This document shows positions 1 to 10,055 of a stretch of DNA of 64,000 nucleotides, in pieces. The DNA lies in assembly GCA_903995115.1 (NCBI GenBank), contig LR877153.1, positions 186,001 to 250,000 of the forward strand, written 5' to 3'. This DNA comes from Angomonas deanei (lineage: Eukaryota; Euglenozoa; Kinetoplastea; Trypanosomatida; Trypanosomatidae). Both the position numbers and the translations under genes were made by a program. Under the pieces are notes generated by a model that searched no databases, had not been told where the DNA came from, and was given only the letters and a program-made list of their open reading frames with translations. Numbering within the stretch: the first letter of the stretch is position 1; every line of letters starts with the position of its first letter.

Positions 1-1
1 G

Positions 2-739
2 CCCCGCGCGCTAATGAAGCGTGTATCGGGCTTCTTCCTCATCTCCCCGCTCACATTCTCCGCCGGTTCCATCCTGGTGACGAATACCTCCATGCAGCAC
101 ATGTTAGACGCGGTACAGTACGATTTATCGTCTAGTGAGCGAGAACGCTTCCTCCCCCCGGGGGATAGGCCCAGCGTGGTGCTGCAAAAAGTATTGTACG
201 TGAAACTCAAAAGTAATGTGACAAAGCGAGAACGGGAGCGGTTTGTGAACCTCATTCAACCCTACACCAATGTAGTGTTTCACACCACCGTCGACACGGC
301 TGGTTTGGTGGAAGACCTGGCGGGGATACGAAACGCGATTTTGTACTTTTTCTACTTTATCGCCGTCATCTGTACCCTGCTCTGTGCCTTTATGCTGTGG
401 GTCACCTTCATCGCCAACGTGCAACTACAGTTGTGGACGTACGGTGTGCTGCGATCGCTTGGGTTTAGAAATGCACAGCTCATACGCGCCTGTATTTACG
501 AGGCGCTGAGTATCGTGCTGACGGCCTTTGTGTGCGGGTTAGCGGTAGGGTGCATTGTGGGCCTAAGTGTGGCGCGGCAGCTCTCCACCTTTATGAGCCT
601 TCCCTACACGGTAAACTTTCCCTTCTTTCTCGTTGCGCTCATTCTTATCCTGTGCTTGCTCGCCGCCATTGTCGGATCCGCCATGCCGTTGCTGCTTTCC
701 AAAAAGCGAAGTATCGCTTCCGTGATAAAAGGGGTATAA
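2..739 (+). CDS. FtsX-like permease, C-terminal part (5' truncated by window edge)
   Basis: The reading frame is open back to the window edge, so the ATG at 14 is probably internal and the gene starts outside. The visible 245 residues have an extracytoplasmic stretch of about 105 residues followed by three strong membrane segments (about 110-138, 165-190 and 205-230), with a short positively charged loop containing RSLGF after the first. The protein ends in a basic tail SKKRSIASVIKGV. A large soluble domain followed by three helices is the FtsX/MacB-type permease module, which in bacteria works with an ABC ATPase to move lipids, lipoproteins or peptides or to transmit force. Trypanosomatids carry proteins annotated as FtsX-like permeases; their substrate is unknown to me. 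Family assignment rests on architecture and is fairly good; function is inference. Confidence 0.7.
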   Translation, partial: PRALMKRVSGFFLISPLTFSAGSILVTNTSMQHMLDAVQYDLSSSERERFLPPGDRPSVVLQKVLYVKLKSNVTKRERERFVNLIQPYTNVVFHTTVDTAGLVEDLAGIRNAILYFFYFIAVICTLLCAFMLWVTFIANVQLQLWTYGVLRSLGFRNAQLIRACIYEALSIVLTAFVCGLAVGCIVGLSVARQLSTFMSLPYTVNFPFFLVALILILCLLAAIVGSAMPLLLSKKRSIASVIKGV

Positions 740-876
740 CGTTTTTCTATTTTCGTTTGCGTATATTGCGTTTCGTTCCAATAATGATTTTTTCTAATTA
801 AAAAAAAAAACGTTTGTTATTCTATATTTGTATTCTGTCTCTTGTTTCGCACCCGACGACTCGCACCTCCTTGAAC

Positions 877-902
877 TATCTCCCTCTCCTTTCCTCTCTC
901 AG
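877..902 (+). promoter_or_regulatory. Predicted trans-splice acceptor of UTP11
   Basis: A nearly pure pyrimidine run at 877-900 ends directly in AG at 901-902, 46 bases before the UTP11 start codon. This is the textbook polypyrimidine-tract plus AG acceptor for spliced-leader addition. The same pattern precedes most genes here. Confidence 0.7.
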
Positions 903-947
903 CTGCTTTTATTACATTGACGAGGACGTCATACACGAAACGAGCCA

Positions 948-1985
948 ATGACCAAAGGAAAGGGTAAGAACCCCGGTGCAAGCGGTTTGAATAAGCACAT
1001 CAAGCGCAAGGAGCACAAGGAGCGCTCCCAGCTAGAGTCTAGGAAAAAGTTAGGTCAGCTAGAGAAACACAAGGACTACATTGTGCGGGCGAAAAAGCGA
1101 AAGGCAAAAAAAGAAAAGTTGCTCAATATTAAACGCTCTGTCGCCCAACGCAATCCAGATGAGTTTCATATCGGCATGACCAAGACGGTCATGGATGCCT
1201 CCACAGGACGCATGCTGTCCCGCAAGAACCGAAAGGCACGGGCGGAGCGGCAGACAGACCTTAAAAATACACTTCAGGGTAACGCACGCAACTTGCAGTA
1301 CCTCGATTTCAAGGCACAAAGTGATGTCCACCGCGTGAAGGAAATTGTGGAGGAGGATGTGTCAGGGGCGGTACTGAGTACGACGCCTTCCAACAAGCAT
1401 GTCGTGTTTACTGAAACGGAGGAGGAATTCAAAAACTTTGACCCTCTCAAGTATTTTGACACCACCAAAGAAATGCTGCAAGTTCACCCAGCGCTGCGCG
1501 GCTCCCTCAGCGTCATGAAAAACACCGTGCTGCCGGAAACCGTTCTGCTGGCGGGGCACCACGTGAAGACCACGTCGCAGCGACGGGCGGAGCGACGAAA
1601 GATTCAGGAAGAGTTGGCGCGAAAGAATGTCACCGACGAAGAAGAGCGGGACAAGTTGGTAGAAAAGATGAAACAAAAACTGCGCAAGGAGGACAAGGTG
1701 GCCTTTTCCGAGTTGGTGCAGGAGCAGTCGGGGCAGCCGACGGAGGAGGAGGAGGAAGTGTTTGACCCTGTAGAAAAGTTAAAGGCGATTCACAATGCGC
1801 AGGAGACGGCACGACTGGCGGCCGCCGCCCGACGAGCGAAGGAGGTGACCCAGCGTATGGAGCGTAGCAAGAGCCTTTCCTCATTAGCGAGCGTCATTCG
1901 TAGGCAAAACAACGGCATCAGACGACAATTAGACCAACGCAAGGAAAATCGATTTAAGCCCAACGCGACGCGCAGAGCGAGATGA
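948..1985 (+). CDS. UTP11: U3 snoRNA-associated protein UTP11 (SSU processome)
   Basis: UTP11 is a nucleolar component of the small-subunit processome that helps the U3 snoRNP process 18S pre-rRNA. The first 90 residues hold the family signature: a basic stretch with HKERSQLESRKKLG, then LEKHKDYIVRAKKRK, then NPDEFHIGMTKTVMD, which matches the human motif NPDEFYYKMT closely. The rest is highly charged and partly coiled-coil, as in the family. At 345 residues it is longer than the human protein (about 250); the extra length is a charged C-terminal tail rich in K, R and E. The ATG at 948 is the first after a clear splice acceptor. Two adjacent in-frame stops (TGA TAA) close the gene. Confidence 0.92.
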   Translation: MTKGKGKNPGASGLNKHIKRKEHKERSQLESRKKLGQLEKHKDYIVRAKKRKAKKEKLLNIKRSVAQRNPDEFHIGMTKTVMDASTGRMLSRKNRKARAERQTDLKNTLQGNARNLQYLDFKAQSDVHRVKEIVEEDVSGAVLSTTPSNKHVVFTETEEEFKNFDPLKYFDTTKEMLQVHPALRGSLSVMKNTVLPETVLLAGHHVKTTSQRRAERRKIQEELARKNVTDEEERDKLVEKMKQKLRKEDKVAFSELVQEQSGQPTEEEEEVFDPVEKLKAIHNAQETARLAAAARRAKEVTQRMERSKSLSSLASVIRRQNNGIRRQLDQRKENRFKPNATRRAR

Positions 1986-2352
1986 TAAGGTTCTTTATTC
2001 GAAAGAAAAAAACAAAAAATCCCGATTAAATACTAATAATACCATAATCAATTCTAACTAAACCGTCTTAGTGTTCGTTGTACAGGTGTGCATTCAACCG
2101 TGACACTCTTCTCTAAACCCTTGCCATCATCACGAGCTTTCTCTCTTTCTTTCTTTCCCCTCTACAGATATTATAGATACCACAAAAAAACAACTTTTTT
2201 TTTTTAAGCACAAAATATTTTCACTATCAAAGAGCCTTTTTTTTTTTTAGCATAGTTTCCTTTCCGAGTTCCGTTAGTGGAGTGTGTTAATTGTATTTCA
2301 TCGTTTTATTTTATTATTACTAGACAAAAAAAAAAAAAGCAAAACAGTCATC
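1986..2352. other. Intergenic spacer with splice acceptor
   Basis: A/T-rich spacer between UTP11 and the first kinesin. It holds A runs near 2008 and 2184, T runs near 2195 and a T12 run at 2237-2248 ending in AG at 2249-2250, the likely acceptor. An upstream GTG at 2284 is in frame with the kinesin but is not an ATG and was not used as a start. No gene is visible. Confidence 0.6.
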
Positions 2353-5300
2353 ATGTCCATGACCCCGTCGTCCGCGAGAGGGGCAAGGGAGAGCCCCTCG
2401 TCCCAACGGCAAAACTCCGCACGGAGGCGTCGCGCCTCAGAGATCAACACTACCGGCGGTCCCCCGCTACGGAGCGCACGTGGCTCTGTGATCGACGTCA
2501 ACGCCGCCCTCCAGATGCAGGCAAATGCCATGAAGGTGTACGTTCGTGTGCGGCCGTTTAGTCAGAGAGAAATCAACGTCAAAACCTCCACCCACAGTAC
2601 AGTTCGCATCGACGCGGAAAACCCAGCCATCATCACCATCCTCGACCCCTCCAACCAGTTCCGCCAGCAGTCCACCTACAAGTTCACTCGCTGCTTCTGG
2701 TCGGTGTTTCAGAAGGATGAAAAGGATATCTGTGACACCGTAGACACCGTCCTCAGTGGAGGAATGAACGTCCAGCGACGCTCCAGGGCGGCCTCCATGG
2801 TGCAGAACGCCCCGACCTCCCAGAACGACCCCGCCCCCGCCTACACCGGCTCCGGCTCCAACGCCGTCAACGCTGTGGACCCAGAGGTGACCCACCCTCC
2901 CTACGCCGGTCAGAGCGAGGTGTACGAGTATGTGGGGAGGCCGGTCCTGGAAAATACGCTGGACGGCTACAATGGTTGTGTATTCGCCTACGGTCAGACT
3001 GGCAGTGGTAAGACGTTCACCATGATGGGTTATGCGCCCACGACGGCCGACATCAAGAAACTCCGCAACCGTCGCGAGTCGGTGGCGGGTAATAGCACGA
3101 AGGAATTGGAGAACAGTTTGTCCGTCTCCGACAATAACTTTGACCGCCAGAACAGCCCCAACGCGGTGGCCCCTTTCGAGGACGAAAGCGAAATGGATGA
3201 TGTAGTGGACAAGGCCGGCATGGACCCCACGGACCTTCAGGGTATCATTCCTCGCATCTGCTCCGAGCTCTTCGAGGGACTGAGGGAGAAGAGACGGACG
3301 GACGAGTCCCGGTCTTTCCGCGTTTCCCTCTCCTACTACGAAATTTACAATGAAAAGGTCTACGATCTGATTCGTCCCCGTGGCGAGACGGACCTCAAGA
3401 TTCGCAACAACCCCTCCACCGGTCCTTTCGTGGAGGGGCTGGCCAGTAAGCAGGTGACGCGCGAGGAGGATATTGCCCGTGTGATCCGCAAGGGCATGCA
3501 AGAGCGACACACGGCGGCCACACGGTACAATGACCGCAGTAGTCGCAGTCATGCCATCTTGAACATTAACATTGTGCAAATGTACTTTGAGAACGATGAG
3601 ATGTGCACGCTGGAGAGTAAGCTCAACTTGGTCGACTTGGCCGGTTCGGAGCGTACGGGTAAGGGCGGTGCGGAGGGCATTGAGAAGAAGACCGGTATTA
3701 ACATCAACCTTTCCCTCACCGTGCTCGGTCGTGTTATTGACTGCTTGGCTGATTTGTCTCAAAACAAGTCGCTGGCCGTTCCGGTACCATATCGCGATTC
3801 CAACCTGACGTGGTTGTTGAGTGACTCCATCGGCGGCAACAGTCAGACGTCCATGGTGGCCACCGTCTCTCCCCACGCCATCAACTACGAGGAGATGCGA
3901 CAGACGATCCGTTATGCCTCCCGTGCCAAACAAATTATTCAGAAGGCAACCAGGAACGAGGACCCGCAGGTGGCCCTTATCCGTCGCCTGCGAGGGGAGG
4001 TGGAGAGTTTGCAGATCCGTCTGAAGGAGGCCGGTGGCTCCGAGTACACCAAGGAGTACGTGCTCGGCCTAGAGAAGCGCATCAAGGAGCTCGAGTCCCT
4101 CTGCGCGGAACAAGAAGAGCAGCTGGGCAGCCTGAGGGCGGAGCTGGAGATGGCGGGACTGATCGATCCCACCAAGTCGGATGGGAAGGCGGCGCCCGGG
4201 GAAAACCTCTCCCGCGGGGCGGTGAACCTGAAGGCTGAAAACGACGATTTGAAGGCGCAGCTGGCGGACTGTCAAAACGAGATTCAGACCCTCCACAAGA
4301 ACCTTCTCGAGAAGGCCAAACAAGCCGAGAATACCAATGCACTCAAAGGGGTGGAGGCGGAACTGGACAGTGTGCGAAAATCGCTCGCCGACAGTAACTT
4401 TGCCTCCACTGAAAAGACCCTAATGCTGAAGCGCTACGCCAACAACATTGTTGCTCCGCAAACGGAGGGCATTTTACACAGCTACCACGAAAAGGTGCAG
4501 TTGATGTTTGACGCCTTCGAGAGCATCCTTCGTGTGAAGGACAAGCAGCTGGAGGACGCGGTCAATAAGAAGGAGGTCTCCTCCCTCGTGCAGGTGAACG
4601 AACTGCGCAAGGAGCACGAGGAGGAGGTGGCCCAGATCTACGCCCGCAACAGAGCCCAGTTAGAGGAGGTGGAGGAGCAACACCGACAGAGAATAGCGGA
4701 GCTGGAGAAGCGGGTTTTGAACTCCAACGACGGCGCAGACGAGCGGGTGAACTCGGTCAAGAACACCCTCGAGCAGGAGCGCAAGAGGGCGACGCTGGAG
4801 CGCGAAAACCTCAAGCTCCACTACGAGGACGAACTCAACAAGGCCCGCATCAACTACCAAGACGACTTGCAGAAGCTGAAAGACTCCCTTGGCAGCGGCA
4901 CGCAGGACCGTCAGCGACTGGCCGACACCGTGCGCACCCTGGAGGAAGGCCACAACCGTGACCTGAAGAGTCTCAAGGACGAGCTCGCCCTCGCCACCAA
5001 GCGCCACGACGCCGAGATACAGCGCATACGCAGCCAGTCCACCGCGGAACTGAACAAGGCAACGGCGGATCTGAGAGAAAGTGAAGACAAACGCACCAAG
5101 CTGGAGAAGGAGCTCGTCACCCTCCGCGGGGACAACCTTCTGTTGATGAATGAAAAGAAGAATGTGGAGCGCGGCCAGAACGATCAGCTGAAGAACTCTC
5201 TCCAACAGCAGGAGCACCTTCTTGCCGTCATTGGCATTCTGATCAACGATCACAAGAATAAGTCCCCCGCGTTTGACTCCGACATTGAGGTGTTGCAGTC

Positions 5301-5535
5301 CATTATAGACGACAAGGATTATAGCTCCTTCCGGCAGCGAGCGAAGGATGTGGCGTACAACAAGAACCGCAAGGACTACTCCAAGGATATTGGCAAGGTC
5401 GACGAACAGAAGGAGCAGGAGTCGAAGGAGTTCTTGGAGTTTGCGGAGAACATGCGCAAGAAGCGCGAGGAGCGCATGGAAAAGTTAAAGTCATTGAAAA
5501 GTGACATGTACAACACCAAAAAGAATCAAAACTAA
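2353..5535 (+). CDS. Kinesin-3-like motor protein, copy 1
   Basis: A microtubule motor of 1060 residues. The N-terminal motor spans about residues 60-530: P-loop GQTGSGKT at 214-221, switch I NDRSSRSH at 393, switch II DLAGSE at 428, and the neck-proximal RYASRAKQI near 520. The segment RNNPSTGPFVEGL and the motif YEIYNEKVYDLI favour kinesin-3-like motors (KIF1 or Leishmania K39 type), but no FHA domain follows; the tail is long coiled coil to the end. The motor is about 130 residues longer than usual because of two hydrophilic inserts, one before and one after the P-loop. Arg-Arg-x-Ser type sites occur at the N-terminus (RRRRAS) and in both inserts (QRRSRAAS, NRRES). The start is the first ATG after the acceptor at 2250; another ATG two codons later is possible. 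First of three tandem kinesins. Confidence 0.93.
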   Translation: MSMTPSSARGARESPSSQRQNSARRRRASEINTTGGPPLRSARGSVIDVNAALQMQANAMKVYVRVRPFSQREINVKTSTHSTVRIDAENPAIITILDPSNQFRQQSTYKFTRCFWSVFQKDEKDICDTVDTVLSGGMNVQRRSRAASMVQNAPTSQNDPAPAYTGSGSNAVNAVDPEVTHPPYAGQSEVYEYVGRPVLENTLDGYNGCVFAYGQTGSGKTFTMMGYAPTTADIKKLRNRRESVAGNSTKELENSLSVSDNNFDRQNSPNAVAPFEDESEMDDVVDKAGMDPTDLQGIIPRICSELFEGLREKRRTDESRSFRVSLSYYEIYNEKVYDLIRPRGETDLKIRNNPSTGPFVEGLASKQVTREEDIARVIRKGMQERHTAATRYNDRSSRSHAILNINIVQMYFENDEMCTLESKLNLVDLAGSERTGKGGAEGIEKKTGININLSLTVLGRVIDCLADLSQNKSLAVPVPYRDSNLTWLLSDSIGGNSQTSMVATVSPHAINYEEMRQTIRYASRAKQIIQKATRNEDPQVALIRRLRGEVESLQIRLKEAGGSEYTKEYVLGLEKRIKELESLCAEQEEQLGSLRAELEMAGLIDPTKSDGKAAPGENLSRGAVNLKAENDDLKAQLADCQNEIQTLHKNLLEKAKQAENTNALKGVEAELDSVRKSLADSNFASTEKTLMLKRYANNIVAPQTEGILHSYHEKVQLMFDAFESILRVKDKQLEDAVNKKEVSSLVQVNELRKEHEEEVAQIYARNRAQLEEVEEQHRQRIAELEKRVLNSNDGADERVNSVKNTLEQERKRATLERENLKLHYEDELNKARINYQDDLQKLKDSLGSGTQDRQRLADTVRTLEEGHNRDLKSLKDELALATKRHDAEIQRIRSQSTAELNKATADLRESEDKRTKLEKELVTLRGDNLLLMNEKKNVERGQNDQLKNSLQQQEHLLAVIGILINDHKNKSPAFDSDIEVLQSIIDDKDYSSFRQRAKDVAYNKNRKDYSKDIGKVDEQKEQESKEFLEFAENMRKKREERMEKLKSLKSDMYNTKKNQN

Positions 5536-6194
5536 TTTTCTTTTTATTTTTCGATAGCGCTTCAGCTGAACAGAAGATCCATATCAATAAAAATATCGAA
5601 ATATTCCATCGTCAAGTTTCTTTTATTTTCTTTACTTTTTTTTTTTTTTGATTTTCCAATTATTGTTTGGCTTTTTCTTTGTTGTGCTGTTCATTTAAAG
5701 TTGTTATTGTCGTGTTGTTTTGTTTCCCCCATTTTTGAAACCTTTTTATTGTTGTTGTTATTTCCTTGTTTGTTTTGTATCACAAATAGATTGCTCGAAA
5801 GATCAGATAAGAACCATGAAAACTTTTTTTTGTATAATTTAAAGATGAAGAGAAACAAAAAAAGGATTAGTTAGAAATCATTGTAATAAAGTATTAGGGT
5901 GTTGTATAATTTGTACATTGTACCTCATTACCCTTAAAAACAAAAAACAAAAAAGAAAACGTTAAACCAAGTGAAATCTAACTACTGTACGAAAAAAAAA
6001 AAAAAAAAGTGATCGTTTAGTATCGTAGTGACTCTTTATCCTACACTATTCCACCAAACCACCATGAGCGTTCCTCTCCTCCTCTCGATCCAGTAATCTC
6101 GTTTTTTTTTTTTTTCAATTGTTTGTTTTATCAACGCATTGTTTCATAGTTCAAAGTTATTTTTAATAGAGATTGTAATACGTTTAGCGATTGT
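5536..6194. other. Long A/T-rich intergenic spacer
   Basis: About 660 bases between kinesin 1 and 2, with many T and A runs (for example near 5638 and 5990). Two acceptor candidates exist for kinesin 2: AG at 6092-6093 after a CT-rich tract, and AG at 6148-6149 after a T15 run. One TTAGGG occurs near 5892, a single copy and not telomeric. No gene seen. Confidence 0.5.
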
Positions 6195-9100
6195 ATGTCC
6201 CAACCTCCAGCATCTGCAAGGCGGTCCAGCATGATCGGCACACCGCCCCCGCTAAGTCCGAACACCGCCGCCCCCGCTTCCGCTCGCCGTCCCAGCCGCA
6301 TTGCGGACGGCCCTCCCGTCTCTGCACGACGGGGGTCGCGTATCGACCCCTCCACGTCCCTTTCCACACCACGCGGCAAGGCGGCGGCAGGAGGAACAGA
6401 TGACACCCCACAGCGCAGTGCGCGGGGTGCCGCCCCACCGTCCTCGGCCCGCCGCGGGTCTGTGATGCCGTTTGTGGATCCCCTGCAGACCACCGGCAAT
6501 GCGATGCGCGTGTACATTAGGGTCCGCCCCTTTCAGTCAGCGCGAGATCTCCTCGGGGGAGCCGGTGCACAGTACCGTGCGGGTGGACCCCGAGAATCCG
6601 TCCATCATTTCCATTCTGGAGCCCACCAAAGAGTTCCGTCCCAGCGCCACGTACAGCTTCACCCGCTGCTTCTGGTCCGTCTTTGACGCTGGCAACACCA
6701 ACGCGGTGGAGGCGGTGGAGAGTGTTCTCAACGCCGCCCCGCAGAGTGCGCGTCGTTCAAGGGCGGCATCCATGATGCAGGTACCCAGCTCGGCCCGCCG
6801 CGGGTCCGTGATTGAGCCTCCCCCGAGGGCCCCCACTGGCGGCTCCAACCCTTGCGCGGTGGATGCGCAAGTCAAGCACCCGCCGTTTGCTGGGCAGGGC
6901 GAAGTGTACGAGCACGTTGGTAAGCCTATTTTAGAAAACACGCTGGACGGCTACAATGGTTGTGTGTTCGCCTACGGTCAGACTGGCAGTGGTAAGACGT
7001 TCACCATGATGGGGTATGCGCCCAAGAAGAAGCGTGGAGAGAAGGAGCCGGTGTTCAACACGGAGAGCCGCGCCGCCTTCTCCCCCACCGAGGAGGGTGA
7101 AGAAGGTGGCGACGAGGAGGAAGAGGAGGAGGTCATCCAGTCCACCTCAGACCCGAACGACCTTCAAGGTATCATCCCACGTATCTCGAAGCAACTCTTC
7201 GAAGGTTTGCAGAAGAAGAGAAGCGAGGATGAATCCCTTTCTTATCGAATTGAAGTCTCATACTTTGAAATTTACAATGAAAAGGTGTTCGACCTCATCC
7301 GCCCCCAAACCGACGACCTCAAGATTCGCAACAACCCCTCCACCGGTCCCTACGTGGAGGGGCTCACGAGCAAGGTGGTCACCACCGAGGAGGATGTCGC
7401 CAAAATTATCCGCAAAGGTACGTCGGAGCGACACACGGCGGCGACCAAGTACAATGATCGCAGTAGTCGCAGTCATGCCATCTTGAATTTTAACATTGTC
7501 CAACTGTTTCTGGAGGAGGGAGACACTTTGAAGATGCAGAGTAAACTCAACTTGGTCGACTTGGCCGGTTCGGAGCGTACGGGTAAGGGCGGTGCGGAGG
7601 GCATTGAGAAGAAGACCGGTATTAACATCAACCTTTCCCTCACCGTGCTCGGTCGTGTTATTGGCTGTTTGGCTGATTTGTCTCAAAACAAGTCGCTGGC
7701 CGTCCCAGTACCCTACCGTGAATCCAACCTGACGTGGCTGTTGAGTGACTCCATCGGCGGCAACAGTCAGACGTCCATGGTGGCCACCATATCCCCGCAT
7801 ACGCTCAACTACGAGGAGATGCGACAGACGATCCGTTATGCCTCCCGTGCCAAACAAATTATTCAAAAGGCGATCCGTAACGAGGACCCCCAGATTGCCC
7901 TCATCAAGCACTTGCAGGCCGAGGTGGAGGATCTGCAGATCCGTCTGAAGGAGGCCGGTGGCTCCGAGTACACGCGAGAGTACGTGCTTGGACTGGAGAA
8001 GAAGATCAAGCAGCTGGAGAAGAAGGTGGTGGAGCAGGAGCGCATCATTGGTGGGCTGCGGGCCCTGTTGGAGGGCGCCGGCATCGCTGACCCCACCGCG
8101 GAAGACGGCTACACGGACGACGCCGTCGCTAACAAGGCTGCCCTCGCTGCGAAAAAAGCAAAAGAGGAGGCCGAGAAGAAGATGGAGAAGGCGCAAATGA
8201 CGATTGCCGAGCTAAAAGCTGAGTTAGAGCGACGGAGCGAGATACAGCCGGATGAGTTGATCAAGCTGAGGGACCAGCTGTCCAAGCAAGCCAAGGCGAT
8301 GGCGGCCCAACGCCACGAGATTGGAAACTACAAGGATTTACTCGAGATGAACTACATTAACGATGTGATGCTCAAAGTTGTGGAGAAGGAAAACTACTTT
8401 TTCCAGGAGTACGCTCTGCAGATGATGAACTCCAAGACCAGTGTGGTGGATGCGATGCAAAAAATCAACGCACAGCGGGAGGGTGAGATGGAGCAAATGA
8501 AGGCACGCCACCAAGAGCTGCTGGCCGAGCAGGCGCAGCAATTCCAGGCCAGAATAAAGCGCGCGATGGAGGACGCCGACAAGGAGCAGGAGGCGTTACA
8601 GCAGCGTCATGCGGAGGAGATTGCCCAACTGAACAACCGTATCAAGCGCATCGAAGAGTTGAGCGAGGAGGAGAAGAAGCGCCTTGAGAAGGAAAACGAC
8701 GACCTCAACAACACCCTGATGGAGGGTCTGCGGAAGCAACGCGAGGCCCACGAGGCGGAACTGGCCAGACTGCGCGCTCGAATCGAGAACGACATGGGCG
8801 ACCGTAAAAAGTACAATGACGACCTCGCTCAGCAGCAAGACGCGAACCGGCGGGAAATTCAGAAGCTCAAAGATGAGTTGGACCGTCTGCAGCGCAGCAC
8901 TGATAAGGACATCTCCCGGCTGAAGAGCGAACTCGAAACGGAGAAGCTGCGGCGCGAGGCGGACCTCATGGAGAAGGACCGACAGCGACGCAACCTAGAG
9001 ATGGAGGCGGCCGACCTGCGCCGGGAGGTGCTCAAGGTGAACTCGGATATGGGAAAGATGGAGAGGGAGTACCAGGACCAGATACGCGACTTGATGCTGC

Positions 9101-9498
9101 AGCAGGACCAGCTCATTGCGGTTAGTAACTCCCTCCTCGCCGACTGGGAAGGAAAGTCTACCATACTGGAGGCGGATATGTGTAAACTACGTGCCTTGGT
9201 GTACAACGAGGACTACATCAACTTCCGTCAAAAGATGCGCGACAATGCGTTCGCCGAGAAGCGAGATTACAATAAGGAGATGGAGGAGATAGACGCAAAG
9301 GCCCGTCGGGAGGCCAGCCGACTCAGTGAGTTGGTGTCGAAGGCGAAGGACTACCAGACGTCAACGGAGTCCAGTGTCAAGAAATTCAAGGAGGCGACTG
9401 TTAAGAGTCGTACAAAACTGGGCAGCAATGCCTCCTCTCAGGTATCGACACCACGACCCGACCCTCCCCTAGAGCCCCGCATGGCGAAAAGAATTTAG
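6195..9498 (+). CDS. Kinesin-3-like motor protein, copy 2 (frame change near 6531)
   Basis: Paralogue of the preceding kinesin; conceptual length about 1100 residues. The N-terminal 110 residues repeat the motif SARR followed by S or xS four times (SARRSS, SARRPS, SARRGS twice), with two more in the insert before the P-loop. The motor has P-loop GQTGSGKT (about residue 261), NDRSSRSH and DLAGSE. The insert after the P-loop begins with a basic PKKKRGEK and continues as an acidic run of E, G and D. The tail is coiled coil, ending in a basic serine-rich stretch. The frame changes at a short T run at 6531-6533: upstream reads VYIRVRPF, downstream continues SQREISSGEPVHSTVRVD in the next frame, consistent with one extra T. 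The downstream tail motif DYINFRQKMRD parallels DYSSFRQRAKD of copy 1, supporting tandem duplication. Confidence 0.9.
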
Positions 9499-10055
9499 TG
9501 CTTAAACAGAAAAAAATAAAAAAATGGAAAATATTTCGTGCGAGAATGGGAGTGGTGAAGTGAACGGTCGTTCGTTCACACACCAATCTGAGAGTCTGAC
9601 GATATTTTCCATGCATCGTTTTTTTATTTTTACTTTTTTTTCCCCCTCATTTGAACTATTTTTATTGTTTTTTTTATTCATTGGTGTTGTAGTTAGTTGA
9701 TAGAATATATTAGATGTCCTTTCTGTTTTAGTGGGATTCTTTTTTTTTTTTTTCTGTTTCACCTTTCGTTTGGTGTAATTGTACGGTTTCCCGTGGTATG
9801 ACTAAAACAAACAAAAAATATATATTGTAATCTATTGAAGTCTGTTGTTTACTTCTGTGTATCTATAGTAGTCTCGGGTGCGTTTGTAGTAGAGGATAGT
9901 GAAAACACTCTTCTGTTGTTTGTACGACTTTTTTTTTTAAAGATACTGGTGTCCTATCTCCTTCTACTTCTACAAAGATCACTCAACTTTTCGTAAGGAA
10001 AACAGAAGAACATCAAAAAAAAAAAAAAAACTATTAAACCTGTGCTACTACAACA
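9499..10055. other. Intergenic spacer
   Basis: A/T-rich spacer with a T-run ending in AAAG; AG at 9941-9942 is the likely acceptor for the next gene. A poly-A run of about 16 bases lies at 10015-10030 in the 5' leader. No gene seen. Confidence 0.5.

Noticed and set aside
2467-3933. 488-codon minus-strand open frame opposite kinesin 1, with a similar one opposite kinesin 2 (7258-8196)
   Set aside because: Shadow of codon-biased kinesin motors; the two resemble each other only because the sense genes are paralogues.
5890-5900. TTAGGG telomere-like hexamer
   Set aside because: A single copy in A/T-rich spacer; no tandem repeat.
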